DNA from: Hymenobacter rubidus
GTDB taxonomy: Bacteria > Bacteroidota > Bacteroidia > Cytophagales > Hymenobacteraceae
DNA: 64,000 nucleotides
Assembly: GCF_016734815.1 (NCBI RefSeq)
Contig: NZ_JAERQF010000006.1
Span: 1 to 64,000 of the forward strand
Reading direction: 5' to 3'
Both the position numbers and the translations under genes were made by a program. Shown here piece by piece: positions 18,005 through 28,300 of the stretch (the stretch's first letter is position 1; each line of letters opens with the position of its first letter). The notes below the pieces were generated by a model. It made no database searches, had not been told where the DNA came from, and was given only the letters and a program-made list of their open reading frames with translations.

Positions 18005-20559
18005 TGAATCTGAATCTGATTAACTACCAGCCCGGCATCGAGCAAATAGAGCCGGATAGTGGCCGGGCCACTGCCTGCCACCTCGTGCGAAGTCTGGCCC
18101 TGCGAGAAGCCACGCAGCACATTTTCCTTCCACTGCTTGGAGTCGGCAGGTACGTTCACATCCACAACTTCCGGGGCGCTGCCATTGACGGAAACCGCGT
18201 AGTGCAGCCCCCGCCCGGCATACAGCCCAAACGTAGGCAGGCAGCGTACGGCCACCGTGTGCGCCCCGGCCGGCAAATTGGCGCGGTACTCCAGGTAAGG
18301 CGCGTTCGTCACCTCGGCCGCAAACGAGGGCACATCGTAGGGCATGCGGGTCAGTCCCTGCCCTTCCACCCCGAGGCCGGGCAGCAACGTCAGCGTTTCA
18401 TTGGGCGCTACTTTCTTGCTAAAGAAAGCCGTGGCAGGTATCACCAGCGTCGCGGTGGCTGGAGCAGCTTCTGCCACTGCAGCAATGGGCGTACTAGCAA
18501 TTCCAGGCGTTTTATGAGCCGCTTTTCCTTCGGCCAACAGCGCGGCAGTGGCTACAGGCGGCATCTCGAAAATCTTCTGGTCGCGCGGGTGCGAGCTCAT
18601 CATACCGGCCCATTTGCCGCCCGCGATTTCATCATTATAGCGGCGCGTCAGGGTCTGAATCTGGTCGTGGGCAGCTTGGGCTTTCCGGGCAAAAACCAGG
18701 GCCTGGTCGTCGCCTTTTTTGGCCAGCTCCAGGCTGCGGGCGGCGTAAAACACCTTTTCATTCATCAGCCGGGCGCCCTGCGTGGGGTAGAGAATCAATT
18801 CAAAATAGGCATCCTGCAAGCTGGCCGGAATTAGCTTCTGCACGGCATCGGCTTCCGCCGCAATTTTCTGGTAATCGGCCAGGCGCTGGTCCTGCTCCGC
18901 AGCCGTGAAGCTTACGCCGCCGAGGTGCTCGGGCTTGACGGCGTGGCCCAGGCGGTAGTATTCGTGCTTGATGCGGGCAATGACCGGAGCCAGCTTAGCT
19001 CCGAAGGTTTCGGTGGCCCAGTGCGCAGCGTAAGCATCGGCGGTGGTTGGCGTCCAGCGGCCCACGTTCCAGGCCAGGTCCATGGCAAACTGCGTTTCCA
19101 GCTCGGCGGGCTTGATGTCGCCCACGTTCACCACCCACAGGCGCCGGGCGTCCAGCGCGTAGGCCTTGCTCAGTTCGTAGCTCATCAGCGCGGGCGAAAT
19201 GCTCGACAGCCATAGGTAGTCCTGCGGCGCACCCCAGTATGAAACGTGGTAATACACGCCGCTGCCGCCGCTGCGCTTCTGCTCGGATTTGTCCGACAGC
19301 TGGCGGATGTAGCCGTGGTTGTCGTCGGCCCACACAATGGTCACGTCATCGGGCAGTTTCAGACCGGCCTGGTACAGCGTCAGTACCTCTTTGTAGGGGC
19401 AAAAAATCTGCGGCACCGGGCGGCCATTGATGGGCTTCACGTACTGGCTCAGCAGGCGGCGCTGGTCGGTGATGACGGTATCGAGCAGGCGCACTTTGGC
19501 GGCGCGGTCGGGCGGGCCGGGCATGCTGCCGTCGTGGATGCCGCGCATGCCCACTGTGTACACCGACTCGTAGCGGGCCGACTGCTTCAGCCGGTCTTCC
19601 CAGTAGTGGTACATCTGCGGGCCGTTGAGGTCGTAGCGCCATTCGCCGGGCTTCTGGCCGTATTCGTGCTGGTAGTTTTCGGCCCACTCAAACACGTTAT
19701 TGCGCAGCATGGGCTCGCAGTGGCTGCTGCCCACCACAATGGCGTAGCGGTCGGCCAGCACGGGGTCGGCCGGGTAGTGGTAGAAGGCCTTGGTTCCGGG
19801 GTGCATAGCCGGCCAGATGTAATTGGCTTTCAGGCGCAACAGCAGCTCGAAGATGTGGGCGTAGGTATTCGGGCCGATGTCGTGCACGTCCTTGTCGAGG
19901 TGGCGGGCGGCCCAGGGGCGCAGGCCCCAGTCCTCATCATTCAGGAAAATGCCGCGGTACTGCACCGAGGGCGGGCCCTGCACTACTTGGCCGGGCTGCA
20001 CATACAGGGCATCGTGGTGCGCAGGCGCTACATCGGCCCACCACACCCACGGCGACACGCCCATGCGCCGCGCCACTTCAAACACGCCGAAAGCCGTACC
20101 CCGCCGGTCGCTCCCCACAATGACCAGGGCCCGCGGCGCACCCGGAAACGGTTTCTCCACCACGCTGATGCTGAAGCTTTCCCATTGCCCGCGCAACTTT
20201 CCGGGTTGAAGCTTGCCGCTGGCTACGAGTTTGTTGACCAAAGCCGACTGGCCCAACGTGCCGATGATGACGGCCGGCCCGACCGGCGCTTTGCCATTGG
20301 CTTGCAGCTTGGGTTTCAAGCCCGTCACCCGCGCCACGTCAGTAGCAAAAGCTTCGGCCGCTACGCGCACCACGGCGGCATCCCTGGCGTCGGTGTAAAG
20401 CGTAGCGGCCTGCTTCGCGCGCACCAGGGGAAAGGCCTGAGCTGAATATGTAGCTGATAGCGGGAATGTGAGTGGGCCTTGGGCGTAGGTCGCCCTGCCG
20501 GTCAGCAAGCAAAAGCCCACGACCAACAGCTTCAAAAACGAACTACTATACCGGCGCAT
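18001..20559 (-). CDS. GH115 alpha-glucuronidase-like enzyme, secreted
   Basis: The ATG at 20559 (MRRYSSSFLKLLVVGFCLL) is chosen over a TTG at 20577; the product is 852 residues with a signal peptide ending near ATYA|QG. Characteristic GH115 stretches include RGTAFGVFEVARRMGVSPWVWWADVAP, YRGIFLNDEDWGLRPWA, GPNTYAHIFELLLRLKANYIWPAMHPGTKAF (each seen here in part), HCEPMLRNN, and WADDNHGYIRQLS. The family removes glucuronic acid or 4-O-methyl-glucuronic acid from xylan or arabinogalactan. A C-terminal carbohydrate-binding-like domain follows the alpha-helical part (about residues 700-852). It lies 18 nt after the GH2 stop and overlaps the next gene by 4 nt, so these three form one operon. Confidence 0.88.
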   Translation of the reverse strand: MRRYSSSFLKLLVVGFCLLTGRATYAQGPLTFPLSATYSAQAFPLVRAKQAATLYTDARDAAVVRVAAEAFATDVARVTGLKPKLQANGKAPVGPAVIIGTLGQSALVNKLVASGKLQPGKLRGQWESFSISVVEKPFPGAPRALVIVGSDRRGTAFGVFEVARRMGVSPWVWWADVAPAHHDALYVQPGQVVQGPPSVQYRGIFLNDEDWGLRPWAARHLDKDVHDIGPNTYAHIFELLLRLKANYIWPAMHPGTKAFYHYPADPVLADRYAIVVGSSHCEPMLRNNVFEWAENYQHEYGQKPGEWRYDLNGPQMYHYWEDRLKQSARYESVYTVGMRGIHDGSMPGPPDRAAKVRLLDTVITDQRRLLSQYVKPINGRPVPQIFCPYKEVLTLYQAGLKLPDDVTIVWADDNHGYIRQLSDKSEQKRSGGSGVYYHVSYWGAPQDYLWLSSISPALMSYELSKAYALDARRLWVVNVGDIKPAELETQFAMDLAWNVGRWTPTTADAYAAHWATETFGAKLAPVIARIKHEYYRLGHAVKPEHLGGVSFTAAEQDQRLADYQKIAAEADAVQKLIPASLQDAYFELILYPTQGARLMNEKVFYAARSLELAKKGDDQALVFARKAQAAHDQIQTLTRRYNDEIAGGKWAGMMSSHPRDQKIFEMPPVATAALLAEGKAAHKTPGIASTPIAAVAEAAPATATLVIPATAFFSKKVAPNETLTLLPGLGVEGQGLTRMPYDVPSFAAEVTNAPYLEYRANLPAGAHTVAVRCLPTFGLYAGRGLHYAVSVNGSAPEVVDVNVPADSKQWKENVLRGFSQGQTSHEVAGSGPATIRLYLLDAGLVVNQIQIQ

Positions 20560-20577
20560 AAGTATGGTTTCGAGCAA

Positions 20578-23500
20578 TTAAGGAGCAGGTACAGAAGCCG
20601 GCCTTTCGTACACTTCCACTTCCACCAAGCCCAGCGTGCCGGGCGGGCCAGCCTGGTCGGTGGCGGCGGTGGCTACTTTGGGTGTTTCCAGCTCCGTGAT
20701 GTTGAAGGCATCCTTGGCTTGGGTCTGCCCGGTCAATTCGATGCGGACTTTCTGGCCGGTGCGCGGCGGGAACACGGCCGTAAAGTAGCCCAAACTACGT
20801 TCGGTTTTGCCGCTGAAGACCTCCTGTCCATCCACCAGAATGCGAATCGGGTAAGTGCTGGTGCGCCAGCCGGTCAGCTTCATGGCCACCTGGCTGATGG
20901 GGGACGGCCGCACCAGCGTGTATTCTATCCAAGGTTCGGCCTGTTTGCGGTCCGAAATCCACTCCGTCAGCTCGTTGTCATCGAAGCTGAACGCGGCATT
21001 GGCCGCATTGGAGTTGGTGGTGGCGGATTGAATGGGCACCGACACCCGCGACACCGTAAATGAGGGCCCGGGCGGCGTAGGCCCGCGCTGCAGGCGCACC
21101 GGCAAATCGGTGCCCGGCAGTTGCGGGCTCATGCCGTTTTCTACTTTTATAGGCGACGATTTCAGACTTACCGTAGCCGACTGCAAGCCCTCGGAAGCAG
21201 CAGTAATTTTGATAGTACCGGCCTGCGTGGTGCTGCGAATGAGTACCCGGTTCACGCCGCCTTCCACGGGCAGGCTCTTGGCCAGAATGTAGTTGCCGGG
21301 GCCTTGGGCCAGGCCGCCGCGCCACTCGGCCGGGCCGCTGAGAGTGAAATTGACCATATTCAGCGCCGTGGGACAGCGGCGGCCCTGGGCGTCCACGGCC
21401 TCGACCTGCAACAGGGCCAGGTCGGCGCCATCGGCGCGCAGACCGGTGGGACTGGCGATGTTGGTCAGGCGTAGGGCCACAGCCGGGCCGGCCGTTTGGT
21501 GCTCGGCTTCGCTTACCTTTTTACCAGCCGCGTCGTAGCTCACGGCGCGCAGGGTGCCGGGCTGCCAGGCCACGTTTTGGAAGGTGAACAGAAAGCGGTA
21601 GCTCTGCTGCCCAAAACCCAGCGACTTGCCGTTGAGAAACAGCTCCACTCGCTCGCCGTTCGATACTACCTCCACGTTTTTTACGGTGCCCGCCGGGTAG
21701 TTCCAGTGGCCGATGAGGTGCGTGCGGGCGTGCTCGGGCTCCACCCAGCCGTCCCACATTACCTGGTGGGCAAAGTAGCCGTCTTTGGCAATGCGCAGGG
21801 CGTCGACTTCGCCGCTGCGACGGTAATTTTCCTCGCCCCGGTAGTGGGTGTTGGTGTCGGAGAAGACGATGTTGACACCGCCGGCGCTGCTGCGCGTGCC
21901 GGTGCCGGGCCGCTCGTGCCAGTAGTCGTACCAACGAATCACGTCTTCGCGGGCCTGCGAATCCTGGTTGCGGTTGTACTCGGCGGCGTTGGCGCCTTTG
22001 TAGAGCGGGCCCGCGCCATCCTTATGGAAGGGCGGGCTCAGCTCGTCCCAATACTTGCGCAGGGCCTCGTCGCGCGAGTATTCCATGGCCCAGAGCGGCT
22101 TGGTGGCGCTTTTGTTGATGTAGAGCATCTCGCCGCCATATTCGGCCTCGGGGATATCCAGCATCTCGCGCGAGCCGATGGCCCGGCCGCCGTGCGGGTC
22201 GTACTGGTTCCGGATGTCCTTCAATTCCTGCATGTGGGCGGCGCTGATGCTTTCGTTGCCACCCTCGTAGAACACGACGCTGGGGTTGTTGCGGTTGTAG
22301 ATGATGGCGTCGCGCATCAGTTCCAGGCGCTGGCCCCAGCGACGGTCGGCCACGTCTTTTTCGGCGTCGCCGGCGGGCATGGCTTGCAGCAGGCCCACCC
22401 GGTCGCAGCTTTCCACGTCCTGCTTCCAGGGGGTCACGTGCATCCAGCGCACCAGGTTGGCGTTGCCGGCCACCATCAGGCCGTTGCTGTAGTCGGAAAG
22501 CCAGGCGGGCACGCCCAGGCCCACGGCGGGCCATTCGTTGCTGGTGCGTTGGGCATAGCCGTGCACCATCAGCGCCCGGTCGTTCAGTTTGATGAGGCCT
22601 TTGGCAAACTCGGTTTTGCGGAAGCCGGTGCGGGTTTTCACCTCGTCGACGACTTGCTTATTGACGAGCAAGCGGGTTGAAACCGTGTAGAGGTAACCGT
22701 AGCCCCAGCTCCAGAAATGCAGCCCATGCAGGGTTGCCCGCGCGCTCACCGTTTTCATTTCGCCCGGCGCCAGCGTCGTTTCGCCACCGCTAAAAGTGCC
22801 CACGGCTTTGCCTTCGCCATCCGTTACCCTCGTTTCAAACGTGAAGGAGCGGGCCGCTGGAAACTCGTTTTTCACCTGCGCCTCGGCCACCACCGTGGCC
22901 TTGCCCGCAGGCACGTCGAAGTCCTGTGCATACACATACACGCCGGTGGTGCCCAGCACCGAAAACAGCGGCAGCGTTTGGTGCAGCGGGCTCATTACGT
23001 GCAGAAACACGTTCTTCGGAATGCCGCCGTAGTTGGCGTTGAAGTTGCGGTTGCTCCACTGGAAGGACGAGCCACTGGCTTTCTCCTTGTAGTCCCAGTC
23101 GTTGTCGGTGCGCACGGCCAGCACGTTGTCGGCCGGCGCGGGCTTCAGGTAGGGCGTGAGGTCGAAGCCCACGGCCATCACGCCGTTTTCGTGCAAGGCC
23201 AGGCGGTGGCCGTTCAGCCAGAACTCGCCGGCCAGCCGCACGCCTTCAAACTCCACGAACACCTTCTGGCCCGCCGCACCCGCCGGCAGCCGAAAATGCT
23301 TGCGGTACCACGCCACGCCGGTGCTCAGGTCTTTAATGTCCTTGCTAAACGCCTCATTCTCGTTCCAGGCGTAAGGCAACGTCACGCTTTTCCACTTGGC
23401 GTCGTCAAACGCTACGGCTTCGGCGCCGGGCGCCTCCCCTACCTGCACGCGCCATTCGGGGTTGAAGTTGAATTTCGTGCGGCCAGCAGTGGGCAGCGCG

Positions 23501-23583
23501 GCCACCGCGGCCGTGGCCAGGCACCACAGAACCATCAGTGGCAACCAGGCCATCGCAAACCGGCGCAAATCGGGAATCGGCAT
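20578..23583 (-). CDS. GH2 family glycoside hydrolase with Ig-like and F5/8-like C-terminal domains, secreted
   Basis: The start is MPIPDLRRFAMAWLPLMVLW (1,001 residues, signal peptide cut near AAVA|AL). The N-terminal jelly-roll (about 25-190) has WYRKHFRLPAG and VFVEFEGVRLAGEFWLNG. An Ig-like domain (about 200-310) precedes the TIM barrel with VHGYAQRTSNEWPAVG, NLVRWMHVTPW, NPSVVFYEGGNESISAAH (acid/base Glu in GNES), and LWAMEYSRDE. A DUF4982-like block (WVEPEHARTHLIGHWNY), a bacterial Ig-like domain, and a discoidin-like domain (FDDNELTEWISDRKQAEPWI) follow. It is the first gene of the GH2-GH115-DUF4450-like-six-hairpin-GH28 run and has its own promoter at 23607-23641. Likely beta-galactosidase or beta-glucuronidase activity. 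Confidence 0.88.
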   Translation of the reverse strand: MPIPDLRRFAMAWLPLMVLWCLATAAVAALPTAGRTKFNFNPEWRVQVGEAPGAEAVAFDDAKWKSVTLPYAWNENEAFSKDIKDLSTGVAWYRKHFRLPAGAAGQKVFVEFEGVRLAGEFWLNGHRLALHENGVMAVGFDLTPYLKPAPADNVLAVRTDNDWDYKEKASGSSFQWSNRNFNANYGGIPKNVFLHVMSPLHQTLPLFSVLGTTGVYVYAQDFDVPAGKATVVAEAQVKNEFPAARSFTFETRVTDGEGKAVGTFSGGETTLAPGEMKTVSARATLHGLHFWSWGYGYLYTVSTRLLVNKQVVDEVKTRTGFRKTEFAKGLIKLNDRALMVHGYAQRTSNEWPAVGLGVPAWLSDYSNGLMVAGNANLVRWMHVTPWKQDVESCDRVGLLQAMPAGDAEKDVADRRWGQRLELMRDAIIYNRNNPSVVFYEGGNESISAAHMQELKDIRNQYDPHGGRAIGSREMLDIPEAEYGGEMLYINKSATKPLWAMEYSRDEALRKYWDELSPPFHKDGAGPLYKGANAAEYNRNQDSQAREDVIRWYDYWHERPGTGTRSSAGGVNIVFSDTNTHYRGEENYRRSGEVDALRIAKDGYFAHQVMWDGWVEPEHARTHLIGHWNYPAGTVKNVEVVSNGERVELFLNGKSLGFGQQSYRFLFTFQNVAWQPGTLRAVSYDAAGKKVSEAEHQTAGPAVALRLTNIASPTGLRADGADLALLQVEAVDAQGRRCPTALNMVNFTLSGPAEWRGGLAQGPGNYILAKSLPVEGGVNRVLIRSTTQAGTIKITAASEGLQSATVSLKSSPIKVENGMSPQLPGTDLPVRLQRGPTPPGPSFTVSRVSVPIQSATTNSNAANAAFSFDDNELTEWISDRKQAEPWIEYTLVRPSPISQVAMKLTGWRTSTYPIRILVDGQEVFSGKTERSLGYFTAVFPPRTGQKVRIELTGQTQAKDAFNITELETPKVATAATDQAGPPGTLGLVEVEVYERPASVPAP

Positions 23584-23606
23584 GGGTGGGAATTGAGGGA
23601 GAGCTA

Positions 23607-23641
23607 CAAATGAAGCGGTAGCTGCGGGGCGCACTGTCCTG
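23607..23641 (-). promoter_or_regulatory. Shared locus promoter in front of the GH2 operon
   Basis: Read on the minus strand, TACAGGACAGT (CAGGACAGT at 23641-23633) is followed by exactly 18 nt and then TTCATTTG (23614-23607), 23 nt before the ATG. The same spacing is found before SusC, the Tat-type GH43-like gene and others. Confidence 0.5.
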
Positions 23642-23755
23642 TACTGTGGGGTATCCCCGGCCCCAAACGCAAGTGCGCCCGGCTTCGGACGCACCCGCAG
23701 CGGCGGGCACAACCAAAACCGGGCGCAAAAGCCGGTGTCAGGCCAGATTAACGGT

Positions 23756-25294
23756 TTAGTAACCGTCGTTCTGGGTGTAGAGGCCCGGGGCCGAGCTCAG
23801 CTCCACCTGCGGCACCGGCAGCAGCAGCAGCGGGGCCGTGATGGGGCGGGTGATTTTGGGCGTGGTGCCCGTATCCTCCCGCTGCGCCCAGGCGTTCATC
23901 ACAGTCAGGGCCAGGCCCGAACGCATCAGGTCGTTCCACCGCAGATTTTCACCGGCAAACTCGCGGCGGCGCTCCTCCATCAGGGTGGGCAGGTCGATGG
24001 TGGTGAGGGCGGGCAGGCCGGCGCGCACGCGGATGGGCGTAATCAGCGCGGCTGCGTCGGCGGGCGTGCCGCCCACGTTGCGCACCTGGCACTCGGCCTT
24101 CATCATCAGGATGTCGGCGTAGCGCAGCACGATGTAGTTGATGCCCCAGTCGGTGCGGCTGGCGCCCTTGGCCGCCACGTTGATGTACTTCTTGAAGAAG
24201 GGCCGGGTGTCGGTGGTGCCGGCGTTGGTGTAGCCCTGCTGGATATTCACGGCGCGGCGCACGTCGGTCGGGCTATACGACACGTTGTTCAGGTCATTGG
24301 AGCAGGGCTTGATTTCGACCGAGCCGGCCGAGAACGACAGGCCCAGGTTGCCCTGCGCGACGGTGCCGGTGTAGTAACCGTCGGGCGCCACAATGTTGGG
24401 GAAGCTGCCGCCCACCGTGCCGTTGGCGATGTATTGGATGTCGAACAGCACCTCGGCGTTGTTCTCGTTGGTGGGCGAGAAAATGCTGGCGTAAGCGCCG
24501 GTGCCGGTCAGCAGGTTGTAGCGGGCCGTGCCGCGGGCGGCAATGATGTCGGAGAGCAAACTATCGGCCCGGGCGTACTCGTTGAGCCCCATGCCGGGGC
24601 CCTTGATGCCGTAGTCGGGGCCGGAACGGGTGAGAAAGACCTGCGCCAGTACGCCCTTGGCGGCACCGGCTGTGACGCGCCCGACGTTGGTGCCGGTGTA
24701 GGAAACGGGCAGGTTGGCAATGGCCGTCCGCAGGTCCCGGATAATCAGCTTGTACACATCGGCCACTTCCGAGCGCGGAATCTTTTCCACCTCCTGCGGA
24801 ATCAGGGCGTGCTCAATCACGGGCACACGGCCAAACTTGCGCACCAAGTCGAAGTACATGAAGGCCCGGATGAACTTGGCCTCGCCTTCGTAGCGGGTGC
24901 GCAGCGAGCCGGTCACACCCCCGTTCAACGCCAATTGGTCGAGCAGGGTGTTGGCCCGGAAGATGGTGGAGAAATCCGACGCCCAGGCATCGGCCACGTT
25001 GGCGTTGATGGGCAGCGCCGAGGCCGTGAAGTTGTTGACCGGGTCCCAGTCGCGCGAGCCGATGGAGCTCACGGCAAACATGTTATCGGAGCGCAGCTCC
25101 GAGAGAATAACCTCGCGGTCGGGGAAGCCGCGCAGTTGGCTGTACACGGCCGTCATGGCCTGGTCGAAGTCGGCCGCCGTTTTGTAGAAGTCCGGCACCG
25201 AACCGTTCGAAATCGGCGTTTGGTCGAGGTCCTTTTCGCAGCCGGTGAGGGCCACGGCGCAGGCCAGCGAAATGAAGAGAAATATGCGTTTCAT
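23756..25294 (-). CDS. SusD/RagB family outer-membrane glycan-binding lipoprotein
   Basis: The 512-residue protein starts MKRIFLFISLACAVALTGCEKDLDQ, with a lipobox LTGC, so it is a lipoprotein. The N-terminal block SVPDFYKTAADFDQAMTAVYSQLR and the C-terminal IVLRYADILMMKAECQVRNVGGTPADAAALITPIRVRAGLP (seen in part) and EERRREFAGENLRWNDLMR are typical of the SusD/RagB family. The protein caps the SusC transporter and holds oligosaccharides at the cell surface. It follows SusC on the same strand after a 104-bp gap filled by a palindrome. Confidence 0.95.
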   Translation of the reverse strand: MKRIFLFISLACAVALTGCEKDLDQTPISNGSVPDFYKTAADFDQAMTAVYSQLRGFPDREVILSELRSDNMFAVSSIGSRDWDPVNNFTASALPINANVADAWASDFSTIFRANTLLDQLALNGGVTGSLRTRYEGEAKFIRAFMYFDLVRKFGRVPVIEHALIPQEVEKIPRSEVADVYKLIIRDLRTAIANLPVSYTGTNVGRVTAGAAKGVLAQVFLTRSGPDYGIKGPGMGLNEYARADSLLSDIIAARGTARYNLLTGTGAYASIFSPTNENNAEVLFDIQYIANGTVGGSFPNIVAPDGYYTGTVAQGNLGLSFSAGSVEIKPCSNDLNNVSYSPTDVRRAVNIQQGYTNAGTTDTRPFFKKYINVAAKGASRTDWGINYIVLRYADILMMKAECQVRNVGGTPADAAALITPIRVRAGLPALTTIDLPTLMEERRREFAGENLRWNDLMRSGLALTVMNAWAQREDTGTTPKITRPITAPLLLLPVPQVELSSAPGLYTQNDGY

Positions 25295-25308
25295 GGGAAG
25301 TTTTTTAT

Positions 25309-25391
25309 TAGCTGTTAGCTTTTGGCTGCTAGCTGTTAGCCTCGTTGTAGCATTTCTAACTGGAAAGCTAACGGCTAACAGCTACGAGCTA
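25309..25391. repeat. Palindrome between SusC and SusD genes (family D-like)
   Basis: Left arm TAGCTGTTAGCTTTTGGCTG..CTAGCTGTTAGC, right arm GCTAACGGCTAACAGCTACG..AGCTA. Like the other family D members the arms are made of short repeated words. It fills the susC-susD junction, where these genes are usually close together. Confidence 0.8.
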
Positions 25392-25398
25392 GTCGCTT

Positions 25399-28300
25399 TT
25401 AAAAAGTGAGGTTGAGGCCCAGCACCAGGGTTTTGGCCAGGGGCAGCCCGCCGTAGTCGGAGCCCGACACGAAGGTGCCGGTGTTGCTCGTGTTCAGGGC
25501 GTCGGGGTTGAGGCCGCCGTAGTACTTGTCCCAGCCAAACCAGTTTTCAGCCGTCACGTACACGCGGGCGCCTTGCGCCACTTTCTTGCTGATGACCTGG
25601 CCCAGGTCGTAGCCCAGGGTGATGAAGCGCACGCGGTAGTAGTCGGACGAGTACAGCCAGTCGGTGCTACGCACAAAGGTGAAGGCGCCAGCGCCCGTGG
25701 CCTTGCCCTTGATGCCCGCGCCGGGGTTTTCGGCCGAGTACCACCGGTCGCGCACACGGCCCAGGGCGTTTTCGAGGTAGCTCACGGCGGGGCGGTCGAT
25801 GGCGCGGCCCAGGGTGGAGTAGATGGAACCGCCGGCCTGGCCCTGAATCAGGAAGCTCAGGTCGAAGCCCTTGTAGCGGAAGGTGTTGGTGATGCCGTAG
25901 GTATAGGTCGGGTTGGGGTTGCCCACCACCTGGCGGTCGTTCACGTCAATTTTGCCGTCGCCGTTGATGTCTTCGTACTTGGGGTCGCCGGCCGTTTCGC
26001 CGGTCAGGCGGGCGGCGTTGTTGTCGATGTCGGCCTGGCTCAGGATGCCGGTTTGCCGTATCACAAACAGGCTGTAGATGGGCAGGCCCACCTGCAGGAT
26101 GTTGCTGGGCGTGTCGAGGCCGTTGGGCACTTCGATGCGGGCATCGCCAGGGCCCAGGTGCACCACTTTGTTCTCGTTATGGCTCACGTTGAGCGAAGTG
26201 GTCCAGGAGAAGGCCCCTTCTAGGTTGCGGGTGCTCAATTCCACTTCCCAGCCTTTGTTCTGCATCTCGCCAATGTTTTCGAGGTTGGTACCAAAGCCGG
26301 AGGCCGTGAGCACGGGCACGTTCAGCAACAGGTCCTGGCTGGTTTTGGTGTAGTAATCAGCCGCCAGCACAATGCGGTTTTTCAGAAACGAAACGTCCAG
26401 GCCGTAGTCGAAGGTGCGGTTGCGCTCCCAAGCCAGCAAGGTGTTGCCCACTTTGTTGGGCGCCTGGCCCGTTACCTGCACGCCGCCGAGGGTGTAGTTG
26501 CTGAAGCCCAGCGTCGGAATCGAGCTGTAGTCGCCGATGGTGTTGTTGCCGGAGTAGCCCAGGCTGGCGCGCAGCTTCAAATCGCTCAGGAAGGTGACTG
26601 GCTGCAGGAACGGCTCCTGCGAGATGCGCCAGCCCACGCTCACGGCCGGGAAGGTGCCCCACCGGCTGTTGGCGCCGAAGCGCGACGAGCCGTCGCGGCG
26701 CACGCTGGCCGACAGCAGGTACTTGCCGTCGTAGGCGTACTGCAAGCGCGTGAAGTAGGAAATCAGCACGTTGCGCGTCTCGGTGGTGTAGTTGCTGCCC
26801 GTGCCCGTGATGTTGGTGGCCGCGTTCAGCGTGGTCACCGTGTTGTTGATGAAGCCGCCCGAAGCGGCCAGCGCCACGTTGTCGAGCTTGGTGTTGCTGT
26901 AGGACTGGCCCACCAGCAAGGTAAAATCGTTTTTGCCGAGGGCACGGTTGTAGGTGGCCGTGTTTTCGTTCACGAACGTCTGGCGGCGGTAGGCGCTGTA
27001 CGACCCCGAAGCCAGCGACGTGGCCAGGTTGCGCGTGGGCGGCGAGTACGATTTTGACGTCGCGTCGGTGTTGTCGAAGTTGAGGGTGGAACGCAGGCGC
27101 AGGCCGTTGATGGGGGTCAATTCGCCGAATACCGTGCCCAGCGTGCGGTAGGTGCGGGTGTCGCCCTGGTAGTTTTTGATGACGGCAATGGGGCTGGCCG
27201 TGCTCACGCCCCAGCGGTAGGTTTCGTTTTTGCCGTAGCCGGTGTAAATGCCTGCCGTGTCTTCCACAATTGGGGTTTCCGACAGTATCTGGTGGAAGCG
27301 GTTGTCCTTGCCTTCAATGCCAGGGTCCGTCGAAATGGAATAGGTCGGGCTCACCTGCAAGCCAAACTTCAGCTTGTCGGTGGCCTTCACTTCCACATTG
27401 GCGCGGGCCGAGTAGCGCTTGTAGTCCAGCCCCAGCGCAAAGCCCTGCTGGTCGCTGTAGTTGCCCGACACGAAGTAGTTCACGTTGTCGGTGGCGCCCG
27501 AGGCGCTTACCTGGTAGTTCTGGCTCACACCGGTGCGGTACAGCTCGTCCTGCCAGTCCACGTACTGCAGGCCGGGGTGGCCGGGCATGGCCCACCGGTC
27601 GTCCAGCATGTAGGTGGGGTTCACGTTGTTGCCCGTCAGGCCCAGAATGGCGCGGCGCTGGGCCGTGGTCTGGTCGGCGGTGCGGGCCGGCCCGCCGGCC
27701 GGCGTCGACTTCACCCACTTGTCGTTGATGATTTCCGTAGCGCGCGCCGCCCACTCTTCGCCGCTCAGCAGGTCGAGTTTTTTGGCGGCCCGCGAGCCCC
27801 CCACGTAGGAGTTTACGCTGATTTGGGCCTTGCCCGAGCGACCGCGCTTGGTGGTGATGAGCACCACACCATTGGCCGCCCGCGAGCCGTAGATGGCGGC
27901 CGCGGCCGCATCCTTCAACACCTCAATTTTCTCGATGTCGTTGGGGTTGATGTTATCCAGGGGGCTGCCGTTGCTGAAACGGCCGCCGCCGTTGGCCGCG
28001 GCCGTTTCCAAGGGAAAGCCGTCAATCACATACAGCGGCTCGTTGCCAGCCGAGATAGAACCCGCACCCCGCACCTGAATGCTGAAGGCCCGGCCGGGCA
28101 CGCCCGAGGTCTGCTTCACTTGCACACCGGCCAGCTGGCCCACCAGGGCCTGGTCGACGCGGGCAATGGGCCGCTCTTCCAGTTTGCGGGCATCCAGGGT
28201 GGCAATGGCGCCGGTCACGTCGGCCCGTTTCTGGGTGCCATAGCCCACTACCACCACTTCTTCGAGGCTCTTGGTGTCGTCAACCATCTTAATGGTGAAG

